From Micromonospora avicenniae (GTDB lineage: Bacteria > Actinomycetota > Actinomycetes > Mycobacteriales > Micromonosporaceae): a stretch of 64,000 nucleotides of DNA. The stretch is from NCBI RefSeq assembly GCF_900156065.1, contig NZ_FTNF01000004.1:186001-250000 (forward strand). Direction: 5' to 3'. Below are positions 32,667 to 43,100 of the stretch, piece by piece. The position numbers and the translations under genes were made by a program. Position 1 is the stretch's first letter. Every line of letters starts with the position of its first letter. The notes under the pieces are model-generated. The model was not told the DNA's origin and ran no database searches. It worked only from the letters and a program-made list of their open reading frames with translations.

Positions 32667-32734
32667 CCGGGGGTCACCCCCGGCACAGGCTGAGCCGGTC
32701 GGGCGGCACGGGAGCTCCTGAGCCGCCCGACCGG
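32667..32734. terminator. Two consecutive stem-loops after the WXG100 pair
   Basis: The first (32667-32683; 7-bp stem, TCA loop) begins immediately after the stop codon. The second (32695-32707 with 32722-32734; 13 bp perfect, inner GGAGCTCC) follows. They probably stabilise or terminate the short WXG100 message. Confidence 0.6.
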
Positions 32735-32775
32735 GACCTGTCCGCAGCGAAAGATCAAGGGAAGGAACCCAGGCG

Positions 32776-33165
32776 GTGCCGAAAGAGATCAAGATCGACG
32801 AGGCGTACCTGCGCGGCGTGGTCCAGAAGCTGAAGGGGATCAGGAACCAGGTCACCACGGTCCGGGCCGGCGCGAATCCCAACGACATGGCCCATCCGCA
32901 CGGCGGCCACCTGAACAGCCTCGTGGTCCGCACCGGTTCGGACAACTTCGCCGCCGGCAAGGACCTGCGCGAGCGGGTCCGGACCGTGGGCGGCCAGGTC
33001 GACCAGCGACTCGCCGCCTACGACCAGAAGCTGTCGAGCTACGGCCAGAACCTCGAGCGCATCATCGCGTCGAGCGACGACATCGAGAACGCCAACACCT
33101 CGTACGCCTCGTCGACCGGGCTCGGCAACAACGGTCCGACCGGCACGGGCAGCAACAAGGCCTGA
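32776..33165 (+). CDS. Small helical type VII-associated protein
   Basis: 129 residues, start GTG preceded by GGGAAGGAA. Helical segments (YLRGVVQKLKGIRNQVTTVR and LRERVRTVGGQVDQRLAAYD) flank a His/Gly-rich turn (DMAHPHGGHLN). The C-terminal 20 residues are Gly/Asn/Thr-rich. Size and helix pattern fit the WXG100-like superfamily, but no W-x-G is present. It stands between the WXG100 pair and a long secreted protein and is likely a partner or co-secreted protein. No family name is offered. Confidence 0.7.
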   Translation: MPKEIKIDEAYLRGVVQKLKGIRNQVTTVRAGANPNDMAHPHGGHLNSLVVRTGSDNFAAGKDLRERVRTVGGQVDQRLAAYDQKLSSYGQNLERIIASSDDIENANTSYASSTGLGNNGPTGTGSNKA

Positions 33166-33220
33166 TCAGCCCCGATCCAAACCCTCACGACCGTCCTCTC
33201 CGCGGTGATCGAAGGTCCCG

Positions 33221-35590
33221 ATGACTCAGCCAAATCCGCTGACCAACAACCTGCCGCCCTGGGAACAGGGCCTGCGGGAAGTGCTCAGCGCGTCCGACAT
33301 GGACAGTCGGCAGTTCACCCAGCCGCCCTGGATCAGCCTGTCGGCCGCCGGCACCTACGTGGACTCGAAGGCGAAGCCTTGGGAAGACCCGATGGGCACG
33401 CCGGCGAACAACGAGTTCACGATCTACCGCCGGACGGCGCAGGAGTTCTACTTCGACGGTGACGGGCACATCGGCAAGTCCCACGCCGCGTACTACATCA
33501 TCAAGGGAAAGGTGAACTGGTTCGAGAAGTCGGGCGACTACTCGCCCGACGACTACTGGAATCAGTTCCACAAGAGCTCCAGCGACGCGCTGTTCCGTCC
33601 GCCACTGCCGCCGCCGCTCGACTCGGCCACCCTGCACGAGTCCGCGGAGAGCTTCTACAACCTCGCGATGTGGCTCGACACGGCGTCCCAGCAGCTCAAG
33701 ACGGAGGTCGACAATCTCGGCGACGGGTTCAAGGGCGCGGCGGCGGAAGGGCTTCGCGAGTCGCTGACGAACCTCCGGGACGAGATGCTGCTGCTGCGGG
33801 AGGACCTCCGGACCGCTGACGACTGGGTCGCGATGCTGCACCGCAACGGTGACGCGGTACAGACCTTCCTGTCGGAGATCGCGAAGGCGTGGGAGGCGTT
33901 CGACAAGCATCCGGGACGGAGCCCGAGGGCGATGGTCGAGGCCGCGATGCGGGACATCGAGCGGGCCATCGACCAGTTGGGCAAGGAAACCGACGACTGG
34001 AACGGCCAAGCCTGGGACGAGCACAAGCTCGTGGTCTGGGACGAGCTCAAGACCTGGCCCATCACGATCGACATCGGCAACGGCGCGAAGACGTACGACT
34101 TCATCAACCCCGGTCAGGCACTCTCCGACCTGAACAACAACATGCACGCGTTTTTCGCCGAGGCGGCGAAGGTACTCAACGACGCGATGACGACGCAGTA
34201 CCGCAACCTGCACGACAGTTTCGAGACGACCTACCGGAACCTGGTCGACCCGAGGACGTACACGCCCCCGCCGCCGTCGAAGGACGACCTCGGCAACGAC
34301 GGCGAGAACGGTGGCCTCGACCTGGACGACATCCTCAACAAGGGTGGCGGCGGAGGCGGAGGCGGCCTCGACCTCGACGACATCCTCAACAAAGGCGGAG
34401 GCGGAGGCGGAGGCGGCCTCGACCTCGACGACATCCTCAACAAAGGCGGAGGCGGAGGCGGGGGCGGAGGCGGGGGCGGCTTCGACGCGAACAGCCTGCT
34501 CGGCGGCGGCGGAGGCGGCGGTGGCTTCGACGCGAACAGCCTGCTGAGCGGCGGCGGGGGTGGCGGTGGCGACCTCAGCCTGGACGACGTGCTCAACGGC
34601 TCCGGCGGCGGTGGCACCGGCGGCTTGAACACGAGCGGCCTCAACGGCAACGGCAGCGGCGGCGGGTTGGGGCTGGACGGTCTGACCGGGTCGGGATCCG
34701 GCACGGGCGGGGGTGCCGGCTTCGGAGGCAACCTGGGTCTCGGTGGTCTGCCCGGACTCACCGGCGGCGGCCTGAACGGTCCACGCGGCAACGATGACAA
34801 GCCCCCGCCGCAGAACGGACCGACCACCGGTGGCGACTTCGACGAGGGGCCGTCGTCCATCGGCGATCTCCCGGATCTCGGCGGTTCCGGCGCCGGCGGA
34901 AACTTCCCCGGCCTCGGCGGCACCGGCTCCGGCGGCTCCAACTCGGGCATCACCGTTCCCGGTCTCGGCGGCTCCGACGGCCCCGGCGCGGGCGGGAACT
35001 TCCCCGGCCTGGACGGTCCGGGTGCCGGCGGCGACCTTCCGGGGTTGGGCGGCTCGGGCAGCGGTGGCATCGGTGGCAACGACTTCTTCGGCGGGGCCCC
35101 CGGCTCGCATTCCGACTTCGACGGCTTCGGTGGCGCCGGCTTCGGCAACGGCGGCACCGGCTCGGGCTGGGGCTCCAACAGCCCCTCACCCAACGGAATG
35201 ATGCTCGGTCCGCTGGGTCCGGCACCGGCCAGCGGCGGCGGGACCGGCTTCGACCTGGTCCCCGGCGTCGGCGGTCAGCCGGGGCCGAACGGCGCGGCCG
35301 GCGCGTTCGGGCCCGCCGGGGGTTACCCACCCATGATGCCGCCGATGGGCGGTATGGGGGCGGGCAACCCCCAGCAGGAGAAGGAGCGCGAACGCACCAC
35401 CTGGTTGGCCGAGGAGGAGGAGGTCTGGGGCACCGACCCGGACGTCGCGCCCGCGGTCATCGGCCGGGACGACGTCACCGAACCGTCGAGCGGGCAGCGC
35501 ACCCCCTGGTCGCCGGCCGCGCCACAGACGCCCGGATCCCCGTACGGACCGGGTCGGGGCAGCGGCCAGCAGGTCCGTCGCGGCAACTGA
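33221..35590 (+). CDS. Long type VII substrate with helical head and Gly-rich repeat tail
   Basis: 789 residues. The N-terminal 350 residues are globular and helical, with W/F-rich patches (WISLSAAGTYV, YYIIKGKVNWFEKSGDY) and a long coiled-coil-like part (SFYNLAMWLDTASQQLKTEV, LTNLRDEMLLLREDLRTADD). It ends in a PRTYTPPPPS boundary. The tail is built of tandem units: three copies of LDLDDILNKGGGGGGGG, then FDANSLL-Gly, then [LN]-x-x-GL-Gly and LPGLGG units up to about residue 690. The last 60 residues are acidic and Pro-rich. No signal peptide. The layout recalls PPE or AAWKG-like substrates, but I do not claim membership. It precedes the YbaB-fold gene by 13 bases. Confidence 0.75.
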   Translation: MTQPNPLTNNLPPWEQGLREVLSASDMDSRQFTQPPWISLSAAGTYVDSKAKPWEDPMGTPANNEFTIYRRTAQEFYFDGDGHIGKSHAAYYIIKGKVNWFEKSGDYSPDDYWNQFHKSSSDALFRPPLPPPLDSATLHESAESFYNLAMWLDTASQQLKTEVDNLGDGFKGAAAEGLRESLTNLRDEMLLLREDLRTADDWVAMLHRNGDAVQTFLSEIAKAWEAFDKHPGRSPRAMVEAAMRDIERAIDQLGKETDDWNGQAWDEHKLVVWDELKTWPITIDIGNGAKTYDFINPGQALSDLNNNMHAFFAEAAKVLNDAMTTQYRNLHDSFETTYRNLVDPRTYTPPPPSKDDLGNDGENGGLDLDDILNKGGGGGGGGLDLDDILNKGGGGGGGGLDLDDILNKGGGGGGGGGGGGFDANSLLGGGGGGGGFDANSLLSGGGGGGGDLSLDDVLNGSGGGGTGGLNTSGLNGNGSGGGLGLDGLTGSGSGTGGGAGFGGNLGLGGLPGLTGGGLNGPRGNDDKPPPQNGPTTGGDFDEGPSSIGDLPDLGGSGAGGNFPGLGGTGSGGSNSGITVPGLGGSDGPGAGGNFPGLDGPGAGGDLPGLGGSGSGGIGGNDFFGGAPGSHSDFDGFGGAGFGNGGTGSGWGSNSPSPNGMMLGPLGPAPASGGGTGFDLVPGVGGQPGPNGAAGAFGPAGGYPPMMPPMGGMGAGNPQQEKERERTTWLAEEEEVWGTDPDVAPAVIGRDDVTEPSSGQRTPWSPAAPQTPGSPYGPGRGSGQQVRRGN
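34316..34468 (+). repeat. Three 51-bp tandem repeats inside the Gly-rich substrate
   Basis: Units start at 34316, 34367 and 34418, each coding LDLDDILNK followed by eight Gly. Copies two and three are nearly identical at DNA level, which suggests recent duplication and likely variation between strains. Confidence 0.9.
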
Positions 35591-35603
35591 GAGGAAGAAC
35601 CGG

Positions 35604-36044
35604 ATGACCAGTCCGCTGTACGACCGGATCGAGCAGGCGTACGCCGAGTTCGAGGAGAAGAAGGCCGCGATCAGCGGTGTCGAGCAGCAGATGTCGGGGG
35701 CGCAGACGACGGTGACGGCCAAGAACCGGGCCGTCAGCATCACCGTGGACGGCCGGGGTGATCTGGTCGAGGTGAAGTTTCCGACGAACGCGTACCGCAC
35801 GATGGCGCCGGCGGAGCTCGCCGGTCTCCTGGTGGAGACGGTCAAGTCGGCGCGGGAGGAGGCGCGGGAGAAGGCGATGAAGCTCTTCGAGTCGATCCTG
35901 CCGCCCGGACTGCCGTTGGCCGGTCTGCTGCGCGGCTCGAAGACCGCCGACCAGATGTTCGACGAGGCGATGCAGTCGATCAACGAGTCGTTCGGCGGCG
36001 CGAAGCCGCCGACCGGCGGAGACCCGGAGGTGAACCGTGGTTAA
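35604..36044 (+). CDS. YbaB/EbfC-fold protein
   Basis: 146 residues. An N-terminal helix (YDRIEQAYAEFEEKKAAISG) is followed by the three-strand sheet (VTAKNRAVSITVDGRGDLVE) and a C-terminal helix (VKSAREEAREKAMKLFESIL), the YbaB/EbfC arrangement. Housekeeping members are nucleoid-associated DNA-binding proteins, but YbaB-fold proteins also occur in type VII loci (EspL of ESX-1 is one). Here it lies inside the secretion operon with ribosome site AGAGGAAG and overlaps the next gene by 8 bases. A chaperone role for the giant protein is possible (inference). Confidence 0.8.
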   Translation: MTSPLYDRIEQAYAEFEEKKAAISGVEQQMSGAQTTVTAKNRAVSITVDGRGDLVEVKFPTNAYRTMAPAELAGLLVETVKSAREEAREKAMKLFESILPPGLPLAGLLRGSKTADQMFDEAMQSINESFGGAKPPTGGDPEVNRG

Positions 36045-36363
36045 TGTCGGAGCCAACACCGACCTGCTGCGCGGCGGCAAGCTCGAACCGGCGCACCGCG
36101 AAATGCTCGCGGTGAACAAGAACTTCGCCTCGGTGGTCGAGCTGAACAACCCGCCCGGCGGAGTGCGGGCAAAGGTGGACAAGCAGATCCACGACGGGCT
36201 CAAGACCCAGGTCGAGCTGGTCACGTCGATCATGGACGGCCTCGTCCGCCTCTCCCGGGGAGACGGCACGAAGGTGGATTCGCTGCGCTCGCTACTGACC
36301 CGCGTGGAGGAGACCAATGTGGACCTCGCGACGCCGTCCGGTGACGGTATCGTTCGGCACTGA
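36037..36363 (+). CDS. Small helical protein next to the giant substrate
   Basis: 108 residues, GTG start with GGAGG upstream, overlapping the YbaB-fold gene by 8 bases. Two long helices (GVRAKVDKQIHDGLKTQVEL and VTSIMDGLVRLSRGDGT) suggest a WXG100-like hairpin, but the W-x-G motif is absent. It is the last gene before the giant frame, a position where WXG partners of type VII toxins are usually found. Function unknown. Confidence 0.7.
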   Translation: MVNVGANTDLLRGGKLEPAHREMLAVNKNFASVVELNNPPGGVRAKVDKQIHDGLKTQVELVTSIMDGLVRLSRGDGTKVDSLRSLLTRVEETNVDLATPSGDGIVRH

Positions 36364-36400
36364 GTTTCGGGCCGCCGTCGGCCCGCAGTGAGTTTCCCGG

Positions 36401-36431
36401 GGGGTCACACCGCGCAGCGCGGTGTGACCCC
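36401..36431. terminator. Strong stem-loop before the giant gene
   Basis: A 13-bp perfect stem (GGGGTCACACCGC / GCGGTGTGACCCC) with a 5-base loop, 13 bases upstream of the AGGAGG of the giant frame. It may attenuate read-through and so keep the giant protein at a low level relative to the small substrates. Confidence 0.6.
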
Positions 36432-36460
36432 TCCCTCAGCGACGAGGAGGTGTGACGGCC

Positions 36461-37135
36461 GTGGACATCGAGATGTCGGACGAGGCCGCCGCCTTCCTCA
36501 AGTGGCTCTCCGGCGAGGAGTTCCCGGCCACCAACCCCGACAAGGTGCGCGCGATCGCCGAGGCGTTCGGTGACACCGCCGACGGCATCGAACGTGTCGT
36601 ACCCCTCCTCATCACCGGGGTGAACAACATCCGTGAGGGGGTGATGGGCGAGTCCGAGCAGGCCTTCGTCGAGTCGATGGAGGACTTCCTCTCGGAGGAC
36701 GGCTTCCTGGGCATCGCGTCGCGCTATGTCCGGCGGATGGGCGACGAGCTGGGCAAGACGGCGAACCAGGTCGAGTACGCCAAGCTGATGATCTTCCTTT
36801 CGGTCATCCAGCTGATGGTCGAGGTCGCCATCGCGCTCGCGATCGCGTGGCTCGTTCCCGGAGTCCTCGAGAAGCTCGCCATGCGCCTGCTGGTCGAGAA
36901 ACTGATGATCGCCAGATGGTTGGCCCAGCTCATCTACGCGGTGGCGATGAGCCAGGCGATGGGTGTCGGCCTCCAGGTCCTCATGGACATCATCGCGCAG
37001 AGCATCATGATCTCCGAGGGCAACCAGAAGGGCTGGAACTGGGACCAGACCGGGAAGGCCGCCGAGATCGGCGCCTGGATCGGCGTGGTCGGCATGGTCC
37101 TCGGCGCCGGCGGCGGCGCGATCTTCAACAAGCTC
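36461..37135 (+). other. Giant protein: WXG100/CpnT-like secretion head
   Basis: Residues 1-225. Begins DIEMSDEAAAFLKWLSGEEF, then amphipathic helices with the WXG-like spacing, followed by three strongly hydrophobic helices (IFLSVIQLMVEVAIALAIAW; QLIYAVAMSQAMGVGLQVLM; IGAWIGVVGMVLGAGGGAIF). This resembles the N-terminal domain of CpnT-like proteins, which targets toxins to type VII systems. Confidence 0.75.
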
Positions 37136-40100
37136 TTCGGCAAGGGCAACGTGCCGGTGCCGCCTCCGGGGAAGGGGGCCGCGGACGACCTGCCCACCCC
37201 TGCCCCGGTCAAGGACGACGGCCCGCTCCCACCCCCGGTCAAGGATCCCGTCATCAACACCGTGGTGAAGGAGTCCGACAACGGGCCGACGTACTCTGGC
37301 TCGAAGGACACCGACGCCCCGCCGCCGTACACGAAGCACGACCCCGACGCCCCGCCGCCGTACCGCAGGCACGACCCGGCAGCCGGGCATCATTCGCTCG
37401 CCGGGGAGACCCTGCACGAGGGCGCCACCGAGGTCGTCGGCGAGGGCACCTACGGTGCGATGACGGGCGAGGGCTGGGAGTGGAGCAGCACCCCGGCCAC
37501 CTTCGTCTCCGGAGCTCTCTCCGGCCTGCTCAGCGGGCTCGGCACGGCGGCGGGAACCCGCCTGCGGCTGGAGACCCACGGACCGGGCGGCACCGGCGAC
37601 CTGTCCACGAGCGCTGGGCCACCCGCCGGCGGCTCGCCGGCACCGGTGGATCCACCGCCGTCCTACCAGGAGGCGACGGCGCCGCCCCCGGCCACGCCCG
37701 GGTCGGCGGGTGGCGCCGGAGCCGGCTCGAACGGCGCGGGCTCGAACGGCCCGGCCTCGAACGGCCCGGCCTCGAACGGCCCGGGCTCGACGGGTGGGAA
37801 CACTTCCGGCGCCGACGCCGGTGCGGGCGGCACGGAGAGTGGCACGCGACCCGGTGACGACGCCGGCGACGAGGGCCCGACACGGGCCACGCCCCCGCCG
37901 TACGCCGACACGCCGAACGGGCCGAACTCCCGGGCCGATGAGGTCTCCGGCGCCAACGGTGCGACGAGTTCCGGTGACTCCACCCCAGACGGGGACGACC
38001 TCTACATACCGCCGCCGATAACCGTGGTGCCCGTCGAGTTCGCGCCCGTCGACGTGGTCGACACCACCGACACGACCGGCGTGCCCGACACGACCGGCCA
38101 GGGCGACGGCACCTGGGTCGGCGACGGCCCGCCGGCCACGGGCGGCTCCTGGAGCGGAACGCCCGCCACCGGACCGGCGTCACCGACACCCGCCGGGGGG
38201 CCTGGCACGACCGCCACCACTACCGGACCCGGGTCGACCTCCGCCGGAAGTGGTACGGGCGCCAACGGCCCCGCCAGCACCACGACCGGACCTGCCAGCA
38301 GCACGACCGGACCCAGCACCACGACCGGACCCGCCAGCAGCACGACCGGACCCAGCACCACGACCGGCCCTGGGTCGACCTCCGCCGGAAGCGGCACGGG
38401 CAACAACGGCTCCGCCGCGTCGACCGGGGCGGCGACGCAGCCCACACCGATCCGGGAGACCGGTACCGGCGGTCCGCCGAACGGGCCCGGCGCCGGGAAC
38501 GGAGTGAGCGCGGCGGGCGACCCGTTCCGGACGTCCGCGGAGGTTCCCACGCCGACGGACGGCGACCAGACCGGAACGAACAACCCGTTCCGGCTCGCCG
38601 CCGAGGTGCCGGCACCCGCAGCCAGCGACGGACCCGCAGCCAACAACCCGTTCCGGGACGGCACGGACGTACCCGCGCCGAACGGTGACCGGGCCGGCAC
38701 GAACGATCCGTTCCGGCCCCCAGCCGAGGTGCCGGCACCCGCGTCCACCGACGGACCCGCAGCCAACAACCCGTTCCGGCCCGCCGCCGAGGTGCCGCCG
38801 CCCGCGCCGAGCGGGCCGGCGAGCCTGACGCCGGGTACGAGTGTCGACGAGGCCGGCGGGCGGCGGCCGGAGAGCGCCGGCACGCGACGGGACACCCTGC
38901 CGGGATCCGACCGCGACGGGCCGCAGCGGGTGCCGTCGCAGGTTCCGCCCTTCGGGGATCAGCCGGCCGTCCGGCTCGACCGCGACGGCGTCGAGCAGGT
39001 GGTCGACGAGGTCGCCGATCGGGTACGCCCGCAGTCCGGAAACCCGGATACGCAGCCCGATCCGGAGCTCTGCGTCGACCAGCTGATCGCGATCCGGCAA
39101 GCGGTCTTCAAGAAGCGGGCACCGGTCGCCCGAGCAGGTCGGACCACCGACGATCTGAGGGTCGGCACCGGGCACGTGGCGGACCGGCTCGGCGGCGGCG
39201 CGGCGTGGCACCCGATCTCGTCCTGGGCGGACGTCGAGCGGGCCGTCACCCAGGCCGGACCGGGCAGCATGGCGCTCGTCCTGTGGCAGCAGCCGAGCGG
39301 CATCGGCCACGCCTTCGCGCTCTACCACACCACCGACCTCTTCGAACCGCTGCAGTGGCTGGAGCCGCAGCAGCCGAAGGGGAGCCGGCTCGTCACCCGT
39401 GACGACCTGGGCTCCGCCGTCGCCGCGCGGGTGCTGATCCTCGATTCGACGGGGCGCGAGGTCCCCCTCGCCGAGCAGCCGTCGCCCGGCGGACCCGACG
39501 CCGGCAAGCCGACCCCGGTGGTGCTCCCGACCGGACCGGAGTCCGAGTCCGTCGCGCGCGCGATCGTCGACGCGCCGACCGACCACCGCTACGGTGCCCT
39601 GCTCAGGCGGGGGCGGCGGTCCCCCACTCCGCCGGAGACGCCGTCCGTGCCGGGGACCTCGGCGAGCGGGACGCCGGACTCGTCCGGCCGGCACGAGAAC
39701 GGCGCCGAGAACCCGTCCGAGGAGGGCGCGCCGACGCCTCCGGTTCCGCCGGCGCCGGGACGAGGCCCGGAGCCGACCGACCCACTCTCCGGCCCGGAGA
39801 GCGAGGACGTCCAGCTGACCCCGCCCGGCCTGCGGCCGGGGGTGCGCTTCGTCGTCGATCTGCCGGTCGAGCCCGCGAACCCGCTCGTGCGGGACGGGCT
39901 CGACCAGGAGGTCGTCGACGAGCTGACGGAACGCGCCCGCCGGGCCGTGAAGGTCGGCCCGGAGAACCCGACCACCGAGCCGCCCGCCGCACCACCGGCC
40001 GCACCGCCCGGGACGACCGGGCCACCAGCCGGTCCCCCGTCGACGGCCGAGGCCGCCACCGACGTCACCGATCCGCCCGCCGGCCCGGGGTCGGTCGTCG

Positions 40101-43100
40101 ACACCCGCACGGACGTCACCGAGCCGCCCGCGGATCCGGGGGCGCCCGCCGAGCCGGCGTCGGACCCGGTGGATCCGCCGGAGGACGTCCCGCAGCCGCC
40201 CTGGTACATCGAGCACGGCGCGACGGGCGCGATGAGCATCCAGTCGGCCGGGTACGCGGACCCGGGCCGGGTCGCCGGGCAGATCGTCGCGGCGCTGCCG
40301 CCCGGCGCGCCGAATGCCACCGACGCCGAGTCGGAGAACCTGCGCAACGGCGTACGCGCCCGGCTCACCACACTCCTCGGCGTCGACGGCCACACCACGG
40401 CCGCCGCGGACCGGCCGGACAGGTCCGCCGCCGACGCGGCGGCACTTGTCGACCTGGCCTCCGCCGACGCGAACACCGACCGGTGGGACAAGCTGCTGCG
40501 CGAGGGCTGGACGGGGGTGATCGACGGCCGGCTGGTCTGGATCAAGCCTCGGCTGCACGCGGCGAAGCCCGTGCCGGCGCGCCCGGCACAGGGAACCAGG
40601 TTCGAGGTCGCCTTCAACTCGACCGCGTCCAGCAAGGCACGGGACCAGACGAAGCCGGGCGAGGTGTCCACGGGACCGGACCTGATCGTCAAGTTGCCCA
40701 GCAAGTTCCAGTTCATGCCGATCGGGCTTCCGCTCGAGGGCGAGTACGCCACTTCGCACTCCGTCAGCTCGTCGGACCGGGTGATCTCGGGGCGGAAACT
40801 CTTCTTCAACGGCGGGCCCAGCTACGCCAGCGGGCTGGCGGTCGACGTGTTCGTTGACGGACGGCAGTGGGGCGACACCCATCGGCTCGACTCCGACGAC
40901 GGATTGCTCGTGGTGAAGTTCCCGGAGCAGTACGTCGGGCGGGACCAGCGCCCGCGGGGCAACGTCACGGTCGACGCGGACGGGCGGGCGCGGCCGGGAC
41001 CGGCGACGGCCCACGACGTGCTGACCGCGATCGACTTCACACCGACCGTCGCGGCGCTGCACCGGCAGCTACGCGACCACGATCTGCCCGCGGACGCCGC
41101 GGCGACTGTCTCGCAGCACGTCACCCAGCAGTTGCTCAACGAACGGACCGCGCGCGGACGCAGCCGGTGGCTGCTCAACGGCGGGGACATGTCCGAGCAG
41201 CTGACGGTGCCGATCGGCGTGGGCAGGGAGTTCCGGGGTTACGTAACCGTCGACCTCGCCATACGTCGACTGCAGCGGCTGGGCAAAGTCGACGGCGTGA
41301 CCGTCCGCGACGACCTGGGGGCCGCGCAGGGGGACTCCGAGACCCGGTCCGGCTCCTACTCCTTCGGGCTCGCGCTCCGGGCCGTCCCGAGCGGGTTGAC
41401 CGCGAGCGCCTCCGGTGCCGACCGAGGTGGGATCGGGCCGAACGCCGGCCTGGAGTGGGGCAGGTCGGCGGCGCAGGACGTCGGCGGCGGAGCGATGAAC
41501 CACACGGTCCTCGTCCGCTCCGCCGAGCACACCCGGTACGCGGCCGACGTGTCGGTCAACGTCAAGGTGGACTCGAGCACACACCGGATCCCGTGGTTCG
41601 ACGCACGGGTCATGGCCGAGTTCGGCGTGCCGACGACCGACGCGGAGGCGTTCGAGCGGACACACCACGGCAGTCCCCTGCCGGCGGCGGAACCGCTCTG
41701 GTACAGGGCTGCCGTACCGACGGTGACGCCGACGGCACCGGTCAGCGCCGAGGGCGTCACGAATCGGCTCGGCGCGCCACGCCGCGACGCACCTCAGGTC
41801 CGTGCGCCGTTCCGGCCCGACCGGGCGGCCGACCGGGAGCCGCTGCTCATGGCGGCGCGGCGCGGCGAAGGTCCCGGCACCACCCACCACCTGCCGGGTG
41901 GCAACCGGGTCATGCCCCAGGTGCTGACCGCGCTACGACACACCGTCGGTCAGGTCCGAGCGCTACGCGGCCAGCTCGAGACGGGCGGCGCCGGCTCCGT
42001 CACGGAGTCGGGATCCTGGGCGGAGGTGCAGCGACTCGCCGCCATCCGGTACGGACTGCCGGCGCTGGAGGCCGATCCGGCGCGGGTGCGGGCGGGCATC
42101 TTCACCACGTTCGAGATCGACGGTGAGCGGTACAAGGTGCTGGTGACCGCACACCCCCGGGAGTGGATCGGGAGCAGCAGCTACGCGATGCCGGTCAACA
42201 ACCGGGCCATGTCGACGGCGAAGGTGAGCGCCGGTGTCACCAACAAGCAGCGGCTGCACGGCGGAGTCTCGGCCAACGCCGTCTTCGGGTACGGCCGGAG
42301 CATCCGGGGACAGTTGCCTGGGCTGCACGTCGACGGGTCGTACGAGCGAAGCACGGAACGCGGTCACTCGCGGACGCTGAAGAGCTACCGACGTACGGAG
42401 ACCACGAAGGACGTCGTCCAGCACGACTACAACCTGGTGTACGAGGTCACCGTGTGGCCCGACGACGGGGCGCCGACGAGATGGCTGATCGACGGCCCGG
42501 ACGTCCAGCAGCACGTGGTCGTACCGGTCGAGCATCTGCCGGCCACGACGCCGACCGCCGAGGAGATCGGCGAGGTCGGCGTCACGGTGCGGATGTACGG
42601 GAACAGCCCGCCGCCGCCGCTGCCCGGGGCGGTGCCGTTCCACCGGGAGGGCGTCGCCGGGGTGTATCCCCGCTTCGCGGAGCTGCCCGAGCTTCCGGCC
42701 ACGGTGGCCCGCCTCTACGGGCAGGCGCACGGCGAGGCCGCCGGCTGGCACCTCGACCCGTCGAAGTGGCCCGCGCAGCTGTGGGACGCCGAACTCGCGG
42801 TACCCACCAAACTGAGCGCCAACCTGCCGGCCCTGACCAGTACCGAGCAGCGCTGGACGATCCCGCTCGGCACGCGCGACGGCATGACCGTCGAGGCCGA
42901 GATCACGGCCTCGGTGCATGATGCGCCCCACGTCGGCACCAGCGACGGGGTGGAGATCGAGCAGTACGCCCAGGCAGCATCCCAGTTCGACGTCGCGGAG
43001 GAGACCGAGCAGTCGTTCTCGATCGGCGCGGGCGGTGGGGCGTACTACTCCGGCGGCGGTCGGACGGGCGACGACTCGGCGGCGTCGAACATCGGCGGAG

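Noticed and set aside
34316..34600. Gly-codon repeats considered as a recombination or mobile element end
   Set aside because: The repeats are in phase with the coding frame, lack terminal inverted repeats, and show no transposase nearby.
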